NCBI GenBank assembly: GCA_035638075.1
Contig: DASRAU010000003.1
Location: 87,481-151,480 of the forward strand
Origin: DASRAU01 sp035638075
GTDB taxonomy: Bacteria > Acidobacteriota > Polarisedimenticolia > Gp22-AA2
Direction of reading: 5' to 3'
Length of the DNA: 64,000 nucleotides
The notes beneath the pieces are model-generated. The model saw only the letters and a program-made list of their open reading frames with translations. It had not been told where the DNA came from and searched no databases. The translations under genes and the position numbers were made by a program. Of this stretch, positions 34,977 through 43,378 are shown piece by piece. Position 1 is the first letter of the stretch. Every line of letters begins with the position of its first letter.

Positions 34977-36419
34977 ATGGTCCCGGAGGTCCGCATCCTC
35001 AGCGACGACGAAGTGCGGCGGCTCCATACCCGCGCCCTGGAGATCCTCGAGCGCGTCGGCATCCGCTACGAGAGCCCGCGCGCCCTCGACCTGCTCGCCG
35101 AGGCCGGCCAGGAGGTGGACCGCGAGGCCGGCGTGGCGCGCCTCAAGCCGGAGTTCGTCGAGGCCTGCATCAAGAGCACGCCGCGGGTCATCACGCTCGC
35201 CGGCCGCCGGGGCGAGCACGACATGGTGCTCGAAGGCAAGCGCCTGCGCATCACCACCAACGGCCAGGCGACCTTCACCCAGGACTACGACACGGGGCAG
35301 CGCCGACCGGCGACCGTCAAGGACCTGCGCGACTCCACCAAGCTGGCCCACTATCTCGACGTCGTCGACTACGTCTGGCCGATGGTGGTGCCGATGGACG
35401 TCCCGGGCGGCAGCCGCGGGCTGCACGAGATGTACCACTCGTTCTCCATGACCAGCAAGCACATCCAGCACGAGATCCAGCTGCCGGAGCACGTGCCGTT
35501 CGCGCTCGAGATGCTCGACGTGCTGTGCGGCGACCGGGCGGCGCTGAAGCGCCGGCCGCCGTTCTCGGTCGTGGCGTGCACCGTGTCGCCGCTGCAGCAC
35601 GAGCCGAAGATGGCCGACCTGTGCATCGATCTCGCCCGCGCCGGCATCCCGATCATCATCTGGCCGATGCCTTTGACCGGCGCCACGGCGCCCGTCACCG
35701 TCGCCGGGACCTGCCTGATGAGCGTGGTCGAGTTCCTGTCCGGCGTGGCGCTGTTCCAGGCGGCGGCGCCGGGGTGCCCGCTCATCTACCCGCTCGGCCC
35801 CGAGGTGCTCGACATGAAGTCGGGCATGGCGGTCTGCGCCGGGCCGGAGATCCCGCTCTTCAATCTCGTGCTGGGGCAGATGGCGAAGTTCTACGACATC
35901 CCGGCGATCGCCGTCGGGCTCAACTCCGACGCCAAGGAGCCCGGGATCCAGGCGGCGTACGAGTCGATGCAGACGGGGCTCGCGGCCGCGCTGTCGGGGG
36001 CGGACCTCCTCGTCGGCATCGGCATCCTCGATGACAACAACGTGATGTCGCTGCCGCAGATGGTGATCGAATCCGAGATCGCCCGGATGGTGAAGCGCAT
36101 CCGCGAAGGCGTCGTCGTGAGCGACGAGACCCTCATGAGCCACCTGATCGAGAAGGCCGGCCCCGGCTCGCACTTCCTCGGCTTCAAGGAGACGCTCGCG
36201 GGCCTCAAGGGGGGCGCGGTTTTCTTCCCACGCCTGTCCTACCGCAACACCTACGACAAGTTCTTCGAGGAAGGACGCAACGAGGTCGTCTACGCCCGCT
36301 CCGAGGTGCAGCGCCTGCTGGCACAGCCGGACCCCGATCCGCTGCCGCCGGAGATCGACCGCGAGCTGAAGCGGATCCTCGCGGCCGCCGACACGGCCTG
36401 CGCCGACAGCGCGGCGTAG
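34977..36419 (+). CDS. MttB-family corrinoid methyltransferase (non-pyrrolysine), copy B
   Basis: A 480-residue paralogue of the protein at 20857. ATG 34977 is 7 bases after GGAGG; a GTG at 34908 would add 23 unlikely residues. Shared landmarks are ALEILERVGIRYESPRALDL, TNGQATFTQDYDTGQRR, WPMPLTGATAPVTVAGTCL, GLAAALSGADLLVGIGIL and LPQMVIESEIARMV. No amber codon interrupts the frame. Like copy A it should move a methyl group from an amine-type donor to a cobalamin protein, though no corrinoid protein is nearby. The two copies are clearly diverged, so the duplication is old or they were gathered separately, and they may use different substrates. Confidence 0.88.
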   Translation: MVPEVRILSDDEVRRLHTRALEILERVGIRYESPRALDLLAEAGQEVDREAGVARLKPEFVEACIKSTPRVITLAGRRGEHDMVLEGKRLRITTNGQATFTQDYDTGQRRPATVKDLRDSTKLAHYLDVVDYVWPMVVPMDVPGGSRGLHEMYHSFSMTSKHIQHEIQLPEHVPFALEMLDVLCGDRAALKRRPPFSVVACTVSPLQHEPKMADLCIDLARAGIPIIIWPMPLTGATAPVTVAGTCLMSVVEFLSGVALFQAAAPGCPLIYPLGPEVLDMKSGMAVCAGPEIPLFNLVLGQMAKFYDIPAIAVGLNSDAKEPGIQAAYESMQTGLAAALSGADLLVGIGILDDNNVMSLPQMVIESEIARMVKRIREGVVVSDETLMSHLIEKAGPGSHFLGFKETLAGLKGGAVFFPRLSYRNTYDKFFEEGRNEVVYARSEVQRLLAQPDPDPLPPEIDRELKRILAAADTACADSAA

Positions 36420-36433
36420 CCCGCCGCCCGCGA

Positions 36434-36937
36434 TCAGGGCATCTTCCAGGTCCCGAAGATCGTCATCGTCTGGCCGGTGGAGCCCTTGCCCGGGCGCTTC
36501 GGGCCGGGGATCGCCTGGAAGCGCATCGTCCCGGACATGCCGCGGTACTTGCCCGTGCCCGAGACGATGGTGCCGCCGACATTGAGGACGCCCGGCGTCA
36601 TGGCGGCGCTCAGCTCGCAGAAGATGCGGTCGCCTTCCGGGTCGGTCAGGGTGCAGCGACCGACGCCGCCGGTCTTCGGGGCGCTGAAGCCGAGGCACTC
36701 GCTGTCGAGCGACGGGGCGAAGCCGGTCTGGGTCCGCACCAGCACCGGCCCGGTGAAGCGGTAGATCGTCACCGTGTCGGCCTCCTCCCCGAACTCCATC
36801 GAGTAGGTGTCACCCGACACCGTCCAGGTCCCGTCGAACTGCCCGTCTTTGGCGATCTCCCACGCCCCCGCCGGCGCCCCAGCGGTCGCCAGCACGAGCC
36901 CCAAAGCCGCCACCCACGCCGCCGCCATTCGTGCCAT
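36434..36937 (-). CDS. Small secreted protein of unknown function
   Basis: A 167-residue exported protein: signal peptide MAAAWVAALGLVLATAGAPA cleaved near AGAWE, ATG 36937 with GGAGG 6 bases upstream. Short beta-rich segments include YSMEFGEEADTVTIYRFTG, three or four cysteines in pairs, and GTIVSGTGKYRGMSGTMRFQ, a pattern found in small secreted beta-barrel proteins. No enzyme motif is seen. It converges with MttB copy B with 14 bases between and is divergent from the CLC transporter. Confidence 0.65.
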   Translation of the reverse strand: MARMAAAWVAALGLVLATAGAPAGAWEIAKDGQFDGTWTVSGDTYSMEFGEEADTVTIYRFTGPVLVRTQTGFAPSLDSECLGFSAPKTGGVGRCTLTDPEGDRIFCELSAAMTPGVLNVGGTIVSGTGKYRGMSGTMRFQAIPGPKRPGKGSTGQTMTIFGTWKMP

Positions 36938-36981
36938 GCCCCACCTCCGGCCGCCCCCGGGCGGCCCCCTATCTTAATTGG

Positions 36982-37003
36982 TCGACGGATGGCGTTCCGT
37001 CGA
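36982..37003. promoter_or_regulatory. Inverted repeat TCGACGGA-N6-TCCGTCGA
   Basis: A perfect 8-bp inverted repeat with a 6-base centre in the 78-bp spacer between the divergent secreted protein and CLC genes, ending 12 bases before GTG 37016. It may be an operator for either gene or a small hairpin in the CLC leader. Confidence 0.45.
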
Positions 37004-37015
37004 TTAGATTGAACA

Positions 37016-39082
37016 GTGGCAATGACCTGGCGCGACGTCCGTCTCCCGGCATTCTTCCGCACACGCCCCGGGGACCGGCGTTTCATCTTTCTCGTCCCCC
37101 TGACCGGGCTCCTCACCGGCATCGCCTCGACCGCCCTCATCCGGCTGCTAGGCCAGGTCCAGAAGGGTTTCTGGGGCGACGGGCGGCACCTGCTCGAGGC
37201 GGCGCTGGGGCTGCCGTGGTGGCACCGGCTCGCCGCGCCGATGATCGGCGGTGTGCTGGTCGGCCTGGTGATGCTGGCCGTGAAGCGCCCTCTGGTCACC
37301 ACCGGCACCACCGGCCTCATCGAGGCCGTCGCGAAGAAGAGCGGCATCCTGACGGCGGGTGAGACGGTCCTCGGGGCGCTCGCCACGCTGCTGACGGTCG
37401 GTTCGGGCGGATCGCTCGGCCGCGAGGCGCCGCTGGTGCACTCGGGCGCGACCATCGGCTCCGTCCTCGGGCGGCGCATGGGCCTGTCGGCGCAGCGCAT
37501 CAAGATCCTCCTGGCGTGCGGGGCGGCCTCCGGCATCGCCGCCGCCTACAACGCGCCCATCGGCGGCGCGCTGTTCGGTCTCGAGGTCATCCTCGGCAAC
37601 TTCGCGCTCGAGGCCTTCGGCCCGGTGGTCGTCTCCACCGCCATCGCCACCGTGGTGTCGCGGCGCCTGAGCGGCGCGTACCTGGCGTACCAGCCGCCGA
37701 TGCTGCCGAGCCTCGTGTCCACCTGGGAGCTGGGCTACTACCTGCTCATGGGGCTGGGATTCGGGATCGCGGGGGTGCTTTTCCTGTGGGGCGTCCGGGG
37801 CGGCGGCCGCCTGTTCGAGCGTCTGCCGATCGCGCCGCAGCTCAAGCCGATGGTGGGGCTGGGGATCGTCGGGCTCATCGGCCTCGAGTTCCCGCACGTC
37901 TTCGGCAACGGGTACGACACCGTCGACCTGGTGCTGCACGGGTCGCTGCCGCTGCTGTTGGTCCTGATCCTGCCGGTGCTCAAGACCGCGGCCACCGCCG
38001 CCACCGCCGGCTCGGGCGGCGCGGGAGGGATGTTCACGCCGACGCTGTTCGTGGGGTCGATGCTCGGCTCGGCCTACGGGTCGTGGGCGCACTCGCTGTC
38101 GCCGCTGACCACCGCCAGCCCGATCGTCTACGCGCTCGTCGGCATGGGGGCGATGCTGGCGGCGACGACGCAGGCGCCGCTCACCGCCATCTTGATGATC
38201 TTCGAGCTCACCGGCGACTTCCAGATCCTGCTGCCGCTCATGTTCGCGTGCGGGCTGTCGATCGTCATGGCGCGCCTCGTCGGCGGGCGTTCGCAGTACA
38301 CCGCCGCCCTCGAGGAGCGCGGGGTGCGGCTCGGCGGCCGTCTCGAGGAGCTGGTGATGGACACCATCCTCGTGCGCGAGGTGATGCGACAGGGGGTCTC
38401 GGGGGTGCCCGAGAACGAGCCGCTCGACGGCGTCGTGCGGCGGATGATGGACGAGGGGCGCAAGGAGCTCTACGTCGTCGGCGACGAAGGCACCTTCAAG
38501 GGGGCGATCACGCTGGCGGAGATGTCGGAGCCGCTCAGCCATCCCGAGTCCCTCAAGATTCTCAAGGCCGGGATGGTGGCCGACCGGGACGTGCCGACGT
38601 TGCGCCCCGACGACCGCCTGAGCGAGGCGATCGGACGCTGGTCGCACCTGAGCCTCGACCGGCTGCCGGTCGTCGAGAACGGCCGATACCTGGGAGAGCT
38701 CGCGGCCGGCGACATCCTCTTCCTGTACAGCCAGGAGGTGCTGCGCAAGGAGGCGCGCCTCGCCCGCTTCGACCGCAGCGGCGGCTCGAAGGCCGGCACC
38801 ACCTACGTCGAGCTGCCCTCCGAGTACGTCGTCGCCGAGGTGACGCTGCCGCACGGCTTCCGCGGGCTCACCCTGCGGCAGCTCGATGCGCGCCGCCGCT
38901 TCGGCCTGAACATCCTGGAGCTGAAGCGGCGCGGCGCGCGTCCGTCGGCCGAGCAGCGCATGATGGCCGACCCCGACATGGTGCTGGAGGCGGGGGACAC
39001 GCTCATCGTGGTGGGACGTCCGGCCGAGATCGCCGTGTTCCGGCAGGGCTCCCAGGAGCGCAGCGCCGTCCCGGCCGGCTAG
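37016..39082 (+). CDS. CLC-type chloride channel/antiporter with CBS pair and RCK-C domain
   Basis: A 688-residue inner-membrane protein. The CLC core (residues about 25-430) shows GSGGSLGREAP (equivalent to the GREGP anion-binding loop with gating glutamate) and GSGGAGGMFTP (the GxFxP motif). Two CBS domains follow (ILVREVMRQGVSGVPENEPL; GMVADRDVPTLRPDDRL), then about 80 residues resembling a TrkA-C/RCK-C ligand-binding domain (YVVAEVTLPHGFRGLTLRQL ... LEAGDTLIVVGRP). It should exchange chloride for protons or conduct it, with nucleotide-responsive regulation. GTG 37016 or ATG 37022 may be the start. The stop overlaps the TerB-like gene tail to tail by 4 bases. Confidence 0.9.
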   Translation: MAMTWRDVRLPAFFRTRPGDRRFIFLVPLTGLLTGIASTALIRLLGQVQKGFWGDGRHLLEAALGLPWWHRLAAPMIGGVLVGLVMLAVKRPLVTTGTTGLIEAVAKKSGILTAGETVLGALATLLTVGSGGSLGREAPLVHSGATIGSVLGRRMGLSAQRIKILLACGAASGIAAAYNAPIGGALFGLEVILGNFALEAFGPVVVSTAIATVVSRRLSGAYLAYQPPMLPSLVSTWELGYYLLMGLGFGIAGVLFLWGVRGGGRLFERLPIAPQLKPMVGLGIVGLIGLEFPHVFGNGYDTVDLVLHGSLPLLLVLILPVLKTAATAATAGSGGAGGMFTPTLFVGSMLGSAYGSWAHSLSPLTTASPIVYALVGMGAMLAATTQAPLTAILMIFELTGDFQILLPLMFACGLSIVMARLVGGRSQYTAALEERGVRLGGRLEELVMDTILVREVMRQGVSGVPENEPLDGVVRRMMDEGRKELYVVGDEGTFKGAITLAEMSEPLSHPESLKILKAGMVADRDVPTLRPDDRLSEAIGRWSHLSLDRLPVVENGRYLGELAAGDILFLYSQEVLRKEARLARFDRSGGSKAGTTYVELPSEYVVAEVTLPHGFRGLTLRQLDARRRFGLNILELKRRGARPSAEQRMMADPDMVLEAGDTLIVVGRPAEIAVFRQGSQERSAVPAG

Positions 39083-39651
39083 ACGTCGGGCTTCTTCTTC
39101 AGGACCGCCAGGTCGTCGCGGAATTCGGATCGCGCGCTGATGTAGTCGTCGTGCTCCAGGTGCAGCTCGCGCGAGATGCGGCGGATCTCGTTCTCCTCGA
39201 CCACCGAGACGTCGTGGTCGGCGGCGGCCACCTCGAACAGGCAGCGCAGGAGATCCCGCTTCTGCTCCGGCGTCGACATCTGGTCGAATTCGCGCGCCAC
39301 GAGGTAGTTCTCGCTGCCGCCGAGCAGGCGGTTCTGCATCTTGGCGGAGGCGACCACCAGCATGGCCTGCGCCCGCGGCAGCCGACCGTGGGTCATGACG
39401 ACCTCCTCCATGCGGGCCGTCTCGACGTCGCTCGTCTGCAGGTCGGCGCGCGCCACGCGGCTGAGCAGGTACGCGAAGGCGGCGATGAAGCGCGCCTCAT
39501 CGGGAGGCAGCCGGTCGAGCTCGGTGACGATGACGCGCACGCTCTCGATGTCGGCCGCCTCGCCGTCGCGCCCCGGCGGCCCGGTCCCCGTTCCGGGAGG
39601 GCCGAAGCCGAGCCAGTTCAGGATCGTGCCGTGTCCAGTTCGGTTTGCCAT
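39079..39651 (-). CDS. TerB-like (tellurite-resistance-type) helical protein
   Basis: A 190-residue cytoplasmic protein. After a Gly/Pro-rich start it is all-helical with the acidic TerB signature: LLRCLFEVAAADHDVSVVEE followed by EIRRISRELHL, plus an earlier half AYLLSRVARADLQTSDVETA. TerB domains bind metal and occur in stress-signalling proteins; the common name does not show tellurite resistance here. The proposed ATG 39651 overlaps the CoA-binding gene's end by 34 bases, so a later start is possible. It belongs to a leftward run with the CoA-binding and kinase genes. Confidence 0.75.
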   Translation of the reverse strand: MANRTGHGTILNWLGFGPPGTGTGPPGRDGEAADIESVRVIVTELDRLPPDEARFIAAFAYLLSRVARADLQTSDVETARMEEVVMTHGRLPRAQAMLVVASAKMQNRLLGGSENYLVAREFDQMSTPEQKRDLLRCLFEVAAADHDVSVVEENEIRRISRELHLEHDDYISARSEFRDDLAVLKKKPDV

Positions 39652-40073
39652 GTCCGGTAGTCTCTCATCATGCAGCGGCTCATGACGACCTCGAGTCCGG
39701 CGGCCCGGGCCCGCCCGGCCGACGCGTTGTGCGCCAGGCCGTCCTGCATCCAGATCGCCTTCGCGGAGGCTCGGATCGCCTCGTCCACGATGCCCGGGAT
39801 GAACTCGACGCGCCGGAAGATGTCCACGATGTCCACGGGACCGGGGAGCGAGGCGAGATCGGCGAAGAACCGCAGGTCGGGCGTGGAGCGCCCGTGCGGA
39901 TTCACCGCGAAGACCTCGTACCCTCTGGATGCGAGGAACCGCCCGACCCGGTACGAGTCGCGGGAGGGATCGTCGGAGTGGCCCACGACGGCGATGCGAC
40001 GGGCCCGCGCCAGCAGCGCGCGGATCGCCTCGGGCGCCGGATTGCCGCGCGGCAGCTCGCAGCCGTCGCTCAC
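39618..40073 (-). CDS. CoA-binding domain protein (YccU-like)
   Basis: A 151-residue protein consisting of one Rossmann-type CoA-binding domain. Landmarks are IAVVGHSDDPSRDSYRVGRF, GYEVFAVNPHG, VDIVDIFRRVEFIPGIVDEA and IWMQDGLAHNASAGRARAAG, ending in VVMSRCMMRDY; these match the YccU/CoA_binding_2 family well. Such proteins bind CoA or related nucleotides and their cellular role is not settled. The start is a GTG at 40073 overlapping the kinase gene's TGA by 4 bases, so translation is likely coupled. Confidence 0.85.
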   Translation of the reverse strand: MSDGCELPRGNPAPEAIRALLARARRIAVVGHSDDPSRDSYRVGRFLASRGYEVFAVNPHGRSTPDLRFFADLASLPGPVDIVDIFRRVEFIPGIVDEAIRASAKAIWMQDGLAHNASAGRARAAGLEVVMSRCMMRDYRTWQTELDTARS

Positions 40074-42703
40074 GAGTGCCCTCCGGACGCCGCGGGCGCC
40101 GCGGCGTTGGCGCGCTCGACGAGCGCCCGGAAGCGCGGGTCGCCGCGCAAAGTCGTCAGGTCCTCGTCGTCCGCCATCTGGTTGCCGCGCGTCCAGCCAT
40201 TGTCCACCGCCTGGGTCAGCCAGTCGAGCGCGGTGTTCCGGTCGCCGCGCAGAGCGGCGGTGCAGCCGAGGTTGTACAGCAGGCTCAGGGTCAGCGGATG
40301 GTGGTCGCCGAGCAGGCGGCGGTCCCGTTCGAGCGCCTCCTTCTGCAGCGGCTCGGCCCGGGCATACAGATGCTGCACCGAGTAGATGTTCGCCAGATTG
40401 TCGAGGCTGCTCAGCGTGTCGGTATGGTCGTCGCCGAGAACGCGCCGCCGGCGGGCCAGGTTGTCCTCGAGGATCGCCTGGGCCTCGGGCCAGCGATGCA
40501 GTTGATCCAGGAGCGTCGCGTAGTCGTTTCTCGCGCTCAGGGTCATCGGGTGGTCCGGTCCGAGGACCCGCTTCATGCGCTCGAGCATGTCGAGGAACAG
40601 CGCCTCGGCCTCCCGCATGCGGCCGGAATGTTCTTCCAGGTCGGCCAGCTCGAGCATCGTCCCGAGTGTGTTCGGGTGGTCCACGCCCATCACCCGCTTC
40701 TGCCCGTCGAGCGCCTGCCGCAGCAGCGGCTCCGCGTCGGAGGATCGCCCCGTGTTGCTCAAGACCGCCCCCAGCTCGCTGCGAGCCATCAGCGTCCCGC
40801 GGTCCTCGGGCCCCAGGGTGCGCTCCCGTCCCTCGAGAATACGGCGGAGCGCCGCCTCCTGCTCCTGGACACGCCCCTGCGCGGCGTAGACCCAGGCCAG
40901 CCCCTCGAGGGGGATGAGCGTGTCGGGGTCGTCGTCGCCGTCGGTCTTGCGGCGACCTTCGTAGGTCCGACGGTACATCACCTCCGCCTCCGCGGCACGA
41001 CCTTGCAGGTGAAGGTTCATGGCGAGGTCGTTCATCGCCGCGAGTGTTTCCCGCGCTTCCGCCCCATAGATGCGGCTGCGAAGCGCGACCGCCCGTTCGA
41101 GGAGCGGCGCCGCCTGCGCGTAGAGGCCGAGGCCCAGGTAGGACGACCCCATCGTCTGCATGAGGGTCGCCTGCACGTCCGGTTGGTCCGCCAGCTCGCG
41201 GTCGATGCGCTCCGTGCCGAGGTCGAGCATCTGACGCGCGGTGAGATCGCGTCCCATCGCGTTGTTGGGATGGGATTGGTCGAACAGGCGCTGGAGAAAG
41301 AGCGAAACCTGCGAAGCGGTCGCGGCCTCCCTCCGGGCCCGGTCGCGCTCGGCGGCGATGCGCCGCGCCTGGAAGGCGGCGAACAGGGCGAACGCGACGA
41401 CCAGCAGGAGCACCAGCCCGGCCGCGACGAACGGAGCGGTATGGCGACGCACCAGCAGCCGCAGCTGGTACGCCGTGCTCGGCGGTCGCGCCTGGATCGG
41501 CTGACCGGCGAGGTAGCGTCCCAGGTCCTCGTCGAGCGCGGCCACGGTCTGGTAGCGGCGCACCGGCTCCTTTTCGAGCGCCTTGCGGCTGATGACCGCG
41601 AGGTCGTGATCGAACCGGAACCGGGCGCCAGGCGCCGGTCGCAGCGGGCGCGGCGGCTGCTCGCAGATGATGCGCGCCGCCTCGGGGAGATCGGCGCCGT
41701 CGAGGTCGTACGGCGGCTGTCCCGACACCATGCGATGGAGCAGGACGCCGAGCGAGTAGACGTCGGTGCGCACGTCGATCTCGTCGCGGCGGCCGCGCAC
41801 CTGCTCCGGGCTCATGAACGGAAGCGTCCCCTGGACCCGGCCGAAGGCGGTGAGCGCCGTCGCCTCGGCGTCCTCGCCGGTGATGCGCGCGAGTCCGAAG
41901 TCGAGGACCTTGACGTCCGGCGCCTCGTCGTACGGTCCGCTCCCCGAAGGGTGCGGTGCGGAGGTGAGCTTCTCCGGCAGGACGAGGATGTTGGAGGGCT
42001 TGAGGTCGCGGTGGATGACGCCGCGCTGGTGCGCGTAGGCGACCGCGGCGGCGATCTTCCGGAACAGGGCCAGCCGGCGCCGCAGCGCCTCGCGGGTGCG
42101 CGGCGGCCCCTCGGCCTCGAGGTGCTGCGACAGGGTCGTCCCCTGCACCAGCTCCATGGCGAAGAAGTGCTCGCCGTCCACGGTCGCTCCCGATTCGTAG
42201 ATCGCCGCGATCGACGGATGGCGCAGCCGCGCCAGGCTCTCGCTCTCCCGCTGGAACATGCGGACGGCGACCGGATCGACGTGCCGCCCGCCGAGGATGA
42301 CCTTGAGGGCGACCGGGCGCCGCGGGCTCTGCTGCTCGGCCTCGTACACGACGCCCATGCCGCCGCGGCCGATCTCGCGCACCAGACGATACGGACCGAT
42401 GGCGCGGCCGGCGGCGGAGCCGCCCGCGCGCGGCGATCCCGAACCGCCGGGAGCGTCCAGGACGCTGCGGGCCTCGTCGTTGTCGTCTTCGGGGGGCGGG
42501 ACGTCTGCGGGAGCGCCGAGGAAGGAGAGGCCGGCGGCCTCCTGGTCGGCGCGCAGCAGGGCTTCGATATCCTCGCGCAGACGGGGATCGGAGGCGCAGG
42601 CCCGATCGAGGAACCCGGCCCGATCGCCCGGCTCGAGCGCCAGCGCCTCGCGCAGCAGCGGCGCGAGGGTGCGCCAGCGATCCGCGTCGGGGAGGCGGCT
42701 CAT
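40070..42703 (-). CDS. Ser/Thr protein kinase with membrane helix and TPR repeats
   Basis: An 877-residue kinase. The first 90 residues (TLAPLLREALALEPGDRAGF ... LREDIEALLRAD) are the helical region often found before the kinase in acidobacterial and planctomycete proteins. The kinase (about 105-385) has GRGGMGVVYEA, VALKVIL, IHRDLKPSNI, DFGLAR and GTLPFMSPEQ. A single membrane helix (FVAAGLVLLLVVAFALFAAF) is followed by about 450 residues of TPRs of the kinesin-light-chain kind, with repeated LGxDHPxTL. TPRs should bind partner proteins outside or inside the membrane. An ECF sigma factor gene starts 36 bases upstream, a linkage common in these phyla. Confidence 0.9.
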   Translation of the reverse strand: MSRLPDADRWRTLAPLLREALALEPGDRAGFLDRACASDPRLREDIEALLRADQEAAGLSFLGAPADVPPPEDDNDEARSVLDAPGGSGSPRAGGSAAGRAIGPYRLVREIGRGGMGVVYEAEQQSPRRPVALKVILGGRHVDPVAVRMFQRESESLARLRHPSIAAIYESGATVDGEHFFAMELVQGTTLSQHLEAEGPPRTREALRRRLALFRKIAAAVAYAHQRGVIHRDLKPSNILVLPEKLTSAPHPSGSGPYDEAPDVKVLDFGLARITGEDAEATALTAFGRVQGTLPFMSPEQVRGRRDEIDVRTDVYSLGVLLHRMVSGQPPYDLDGADLPEAARIICEQPPRPLRPAPGARFRFDHDLAVISRKALEKEPVRRYQTVAALDEDLGRYLAGQPIQARPPSTAYQLRLLVRRHTAPFVAAGLVLLLVVAFALFAAFQARRIAAERDRARREAATASQVSLFLQRLFDQSHPNNAMGRDLTARQMLDLGTERIDRELADQPDVQATLMQTMGSSYLGLGLYAQAAPLLERAVALRSRIYGAEARETLAAMNDLAMNLHLQGRAAEAEVMYRRTYEGRRKTDGDDDPDTLIPLEGLAWVYAAQGRVQEQEAALRRILEGRERTLGPEDRGTLMARSELGAVLSNTGRSSDAEPLLRQALDGQKRVMGVDHPNTLGTMLELADLEEHSGRMREAEALFLDMLERMKRVLGPDHPMTLSARNDYATLLDQLHRWPEAQAILEDNLARRRRVLGDDHTDTLSSLDNLANIYSVQHLYARAEPLQKEALERDRRLLGDHHPLTLSLLYNLGCTAALRGDRNTALDWLTQAVDNGWTRGNQMADDEDLTTLRGDPRFRALVERANAAAPAASGGHS

Positions 42704-42739
42704 GCCATCGCACCCGCGCTCATCGCGCGGGCCCGGCGA

Positions 42740-43330
42740 TCACGCGGGCGCCCCGTCGGGCGACGACGGCCCGCCGGTGAGCTCGCGGTACAGGAGCGCG
42801 CGCGCCATGCGCCAGTCGCGGTTGACGGTGCGGGCGTCGATGCCGAGGACCTCGCCGGCTTCCTCGATCGACAGGCCGGCGAAGAAGCGCAGCTCGACCA
42901 TCTTCACCAGGCGCTCATCGATGGACGCGAGGCGCCCGAGGGCTTCGTGCACCGCCAGGATCTCCTCGGCGCGGGCCTCCGCTCCGACGGCGTCGACGCT
43001 GATCGAGGCGAGACGGAACTCGCCTCCCCGCTTGGCGGCGCCGCGCCGGCGCGCCCGGTCCACGACGATCTGCCGCATGGCGGTGGCGGCGACGGCGAAG
43101 AAGTGCGCGCGGTCGCGGTACTCGGCGCGCGACTGATCGACCAGCTTGAGATAGGCCTCGTGCACGAGCGCCGTGGTGTCGAGCGAGGATCCCGGCGGGC
43201 GTCCGGCGAGACGGGCGTGGGCCAGGGCGCGCAGCCGGTCGTACACCAGCGGCACCAGGTGGTTCAGCGCCGCTTTGTCACCGTCGCGCAACGCGACGAG
43301 CCGCTCGGTGATCTCTCCCGGGTTGTCCAT
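42740..43330 (-). CDS. ECF-type RNA polymerase sigma factor (TIGR02999-like)
   Basis: A 196-residue sigma factor. Region 2 is LVPLVYDRLRALAHARL with LDTTALVHEAYLKLVDQ and FFAVAATAMRQIVVDRARRR; region 4 is MVELRFFAGLSIEEAGEVLG with the helix-turn-helix DARTVNRDWRMARALLYREL. These match the acidobacterial/planctomycete TIGR02999 group, which usually lacks an anti-sigma gene and is paired with a Ser/Thr kinase. Here the kinase-TPR gene follows after 36 bases. The inference is that kinase activity and sigma output are linked, possibly by phosphorylation. Confidence 0.88.
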   Translation of the reverse strand: MDNPGEITERLVALRDGDKAALNHLVPLVYDRLRALAHARLAGRPPGSSLDTTALVHEAYLKLVDQSRAEYRDRAHFFAVAATAMRQIVVDRARRRGAAKRGGEFRLASISVDAVGAEARAEEILAVHEALGRLASIDERLVKMVELRFFAGLSIEEAGEVLGIDARTVNRDWRMARALLYRELTGGPSSPDGAPA

Positions 43331-43378
43331 GCGTGGGCCGGCTGGCGCGGGCCAGACTAGACCCTTTCGCCGACGCCA

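Noticed and set aside
20857..36419. Pyrrolysine-containing MttB
   Set aside because: Neither MttB-family frame contains an in-frame TAG, and no pyrrolysine synthesis or tRNA genes are seen in the window.
39079..39651. Tellurite resistance operon
   Set aside because: Only a TerB-like domain is present; no TerC, TerD or related genes are nearby.
39929..43360. A 1,143-codon rightward frame opposite the kinase-TPR gene
   Set aside because: Antisense shadow: no signal, motif or ribosome site, while the opposite strand encodes a complete kinase.
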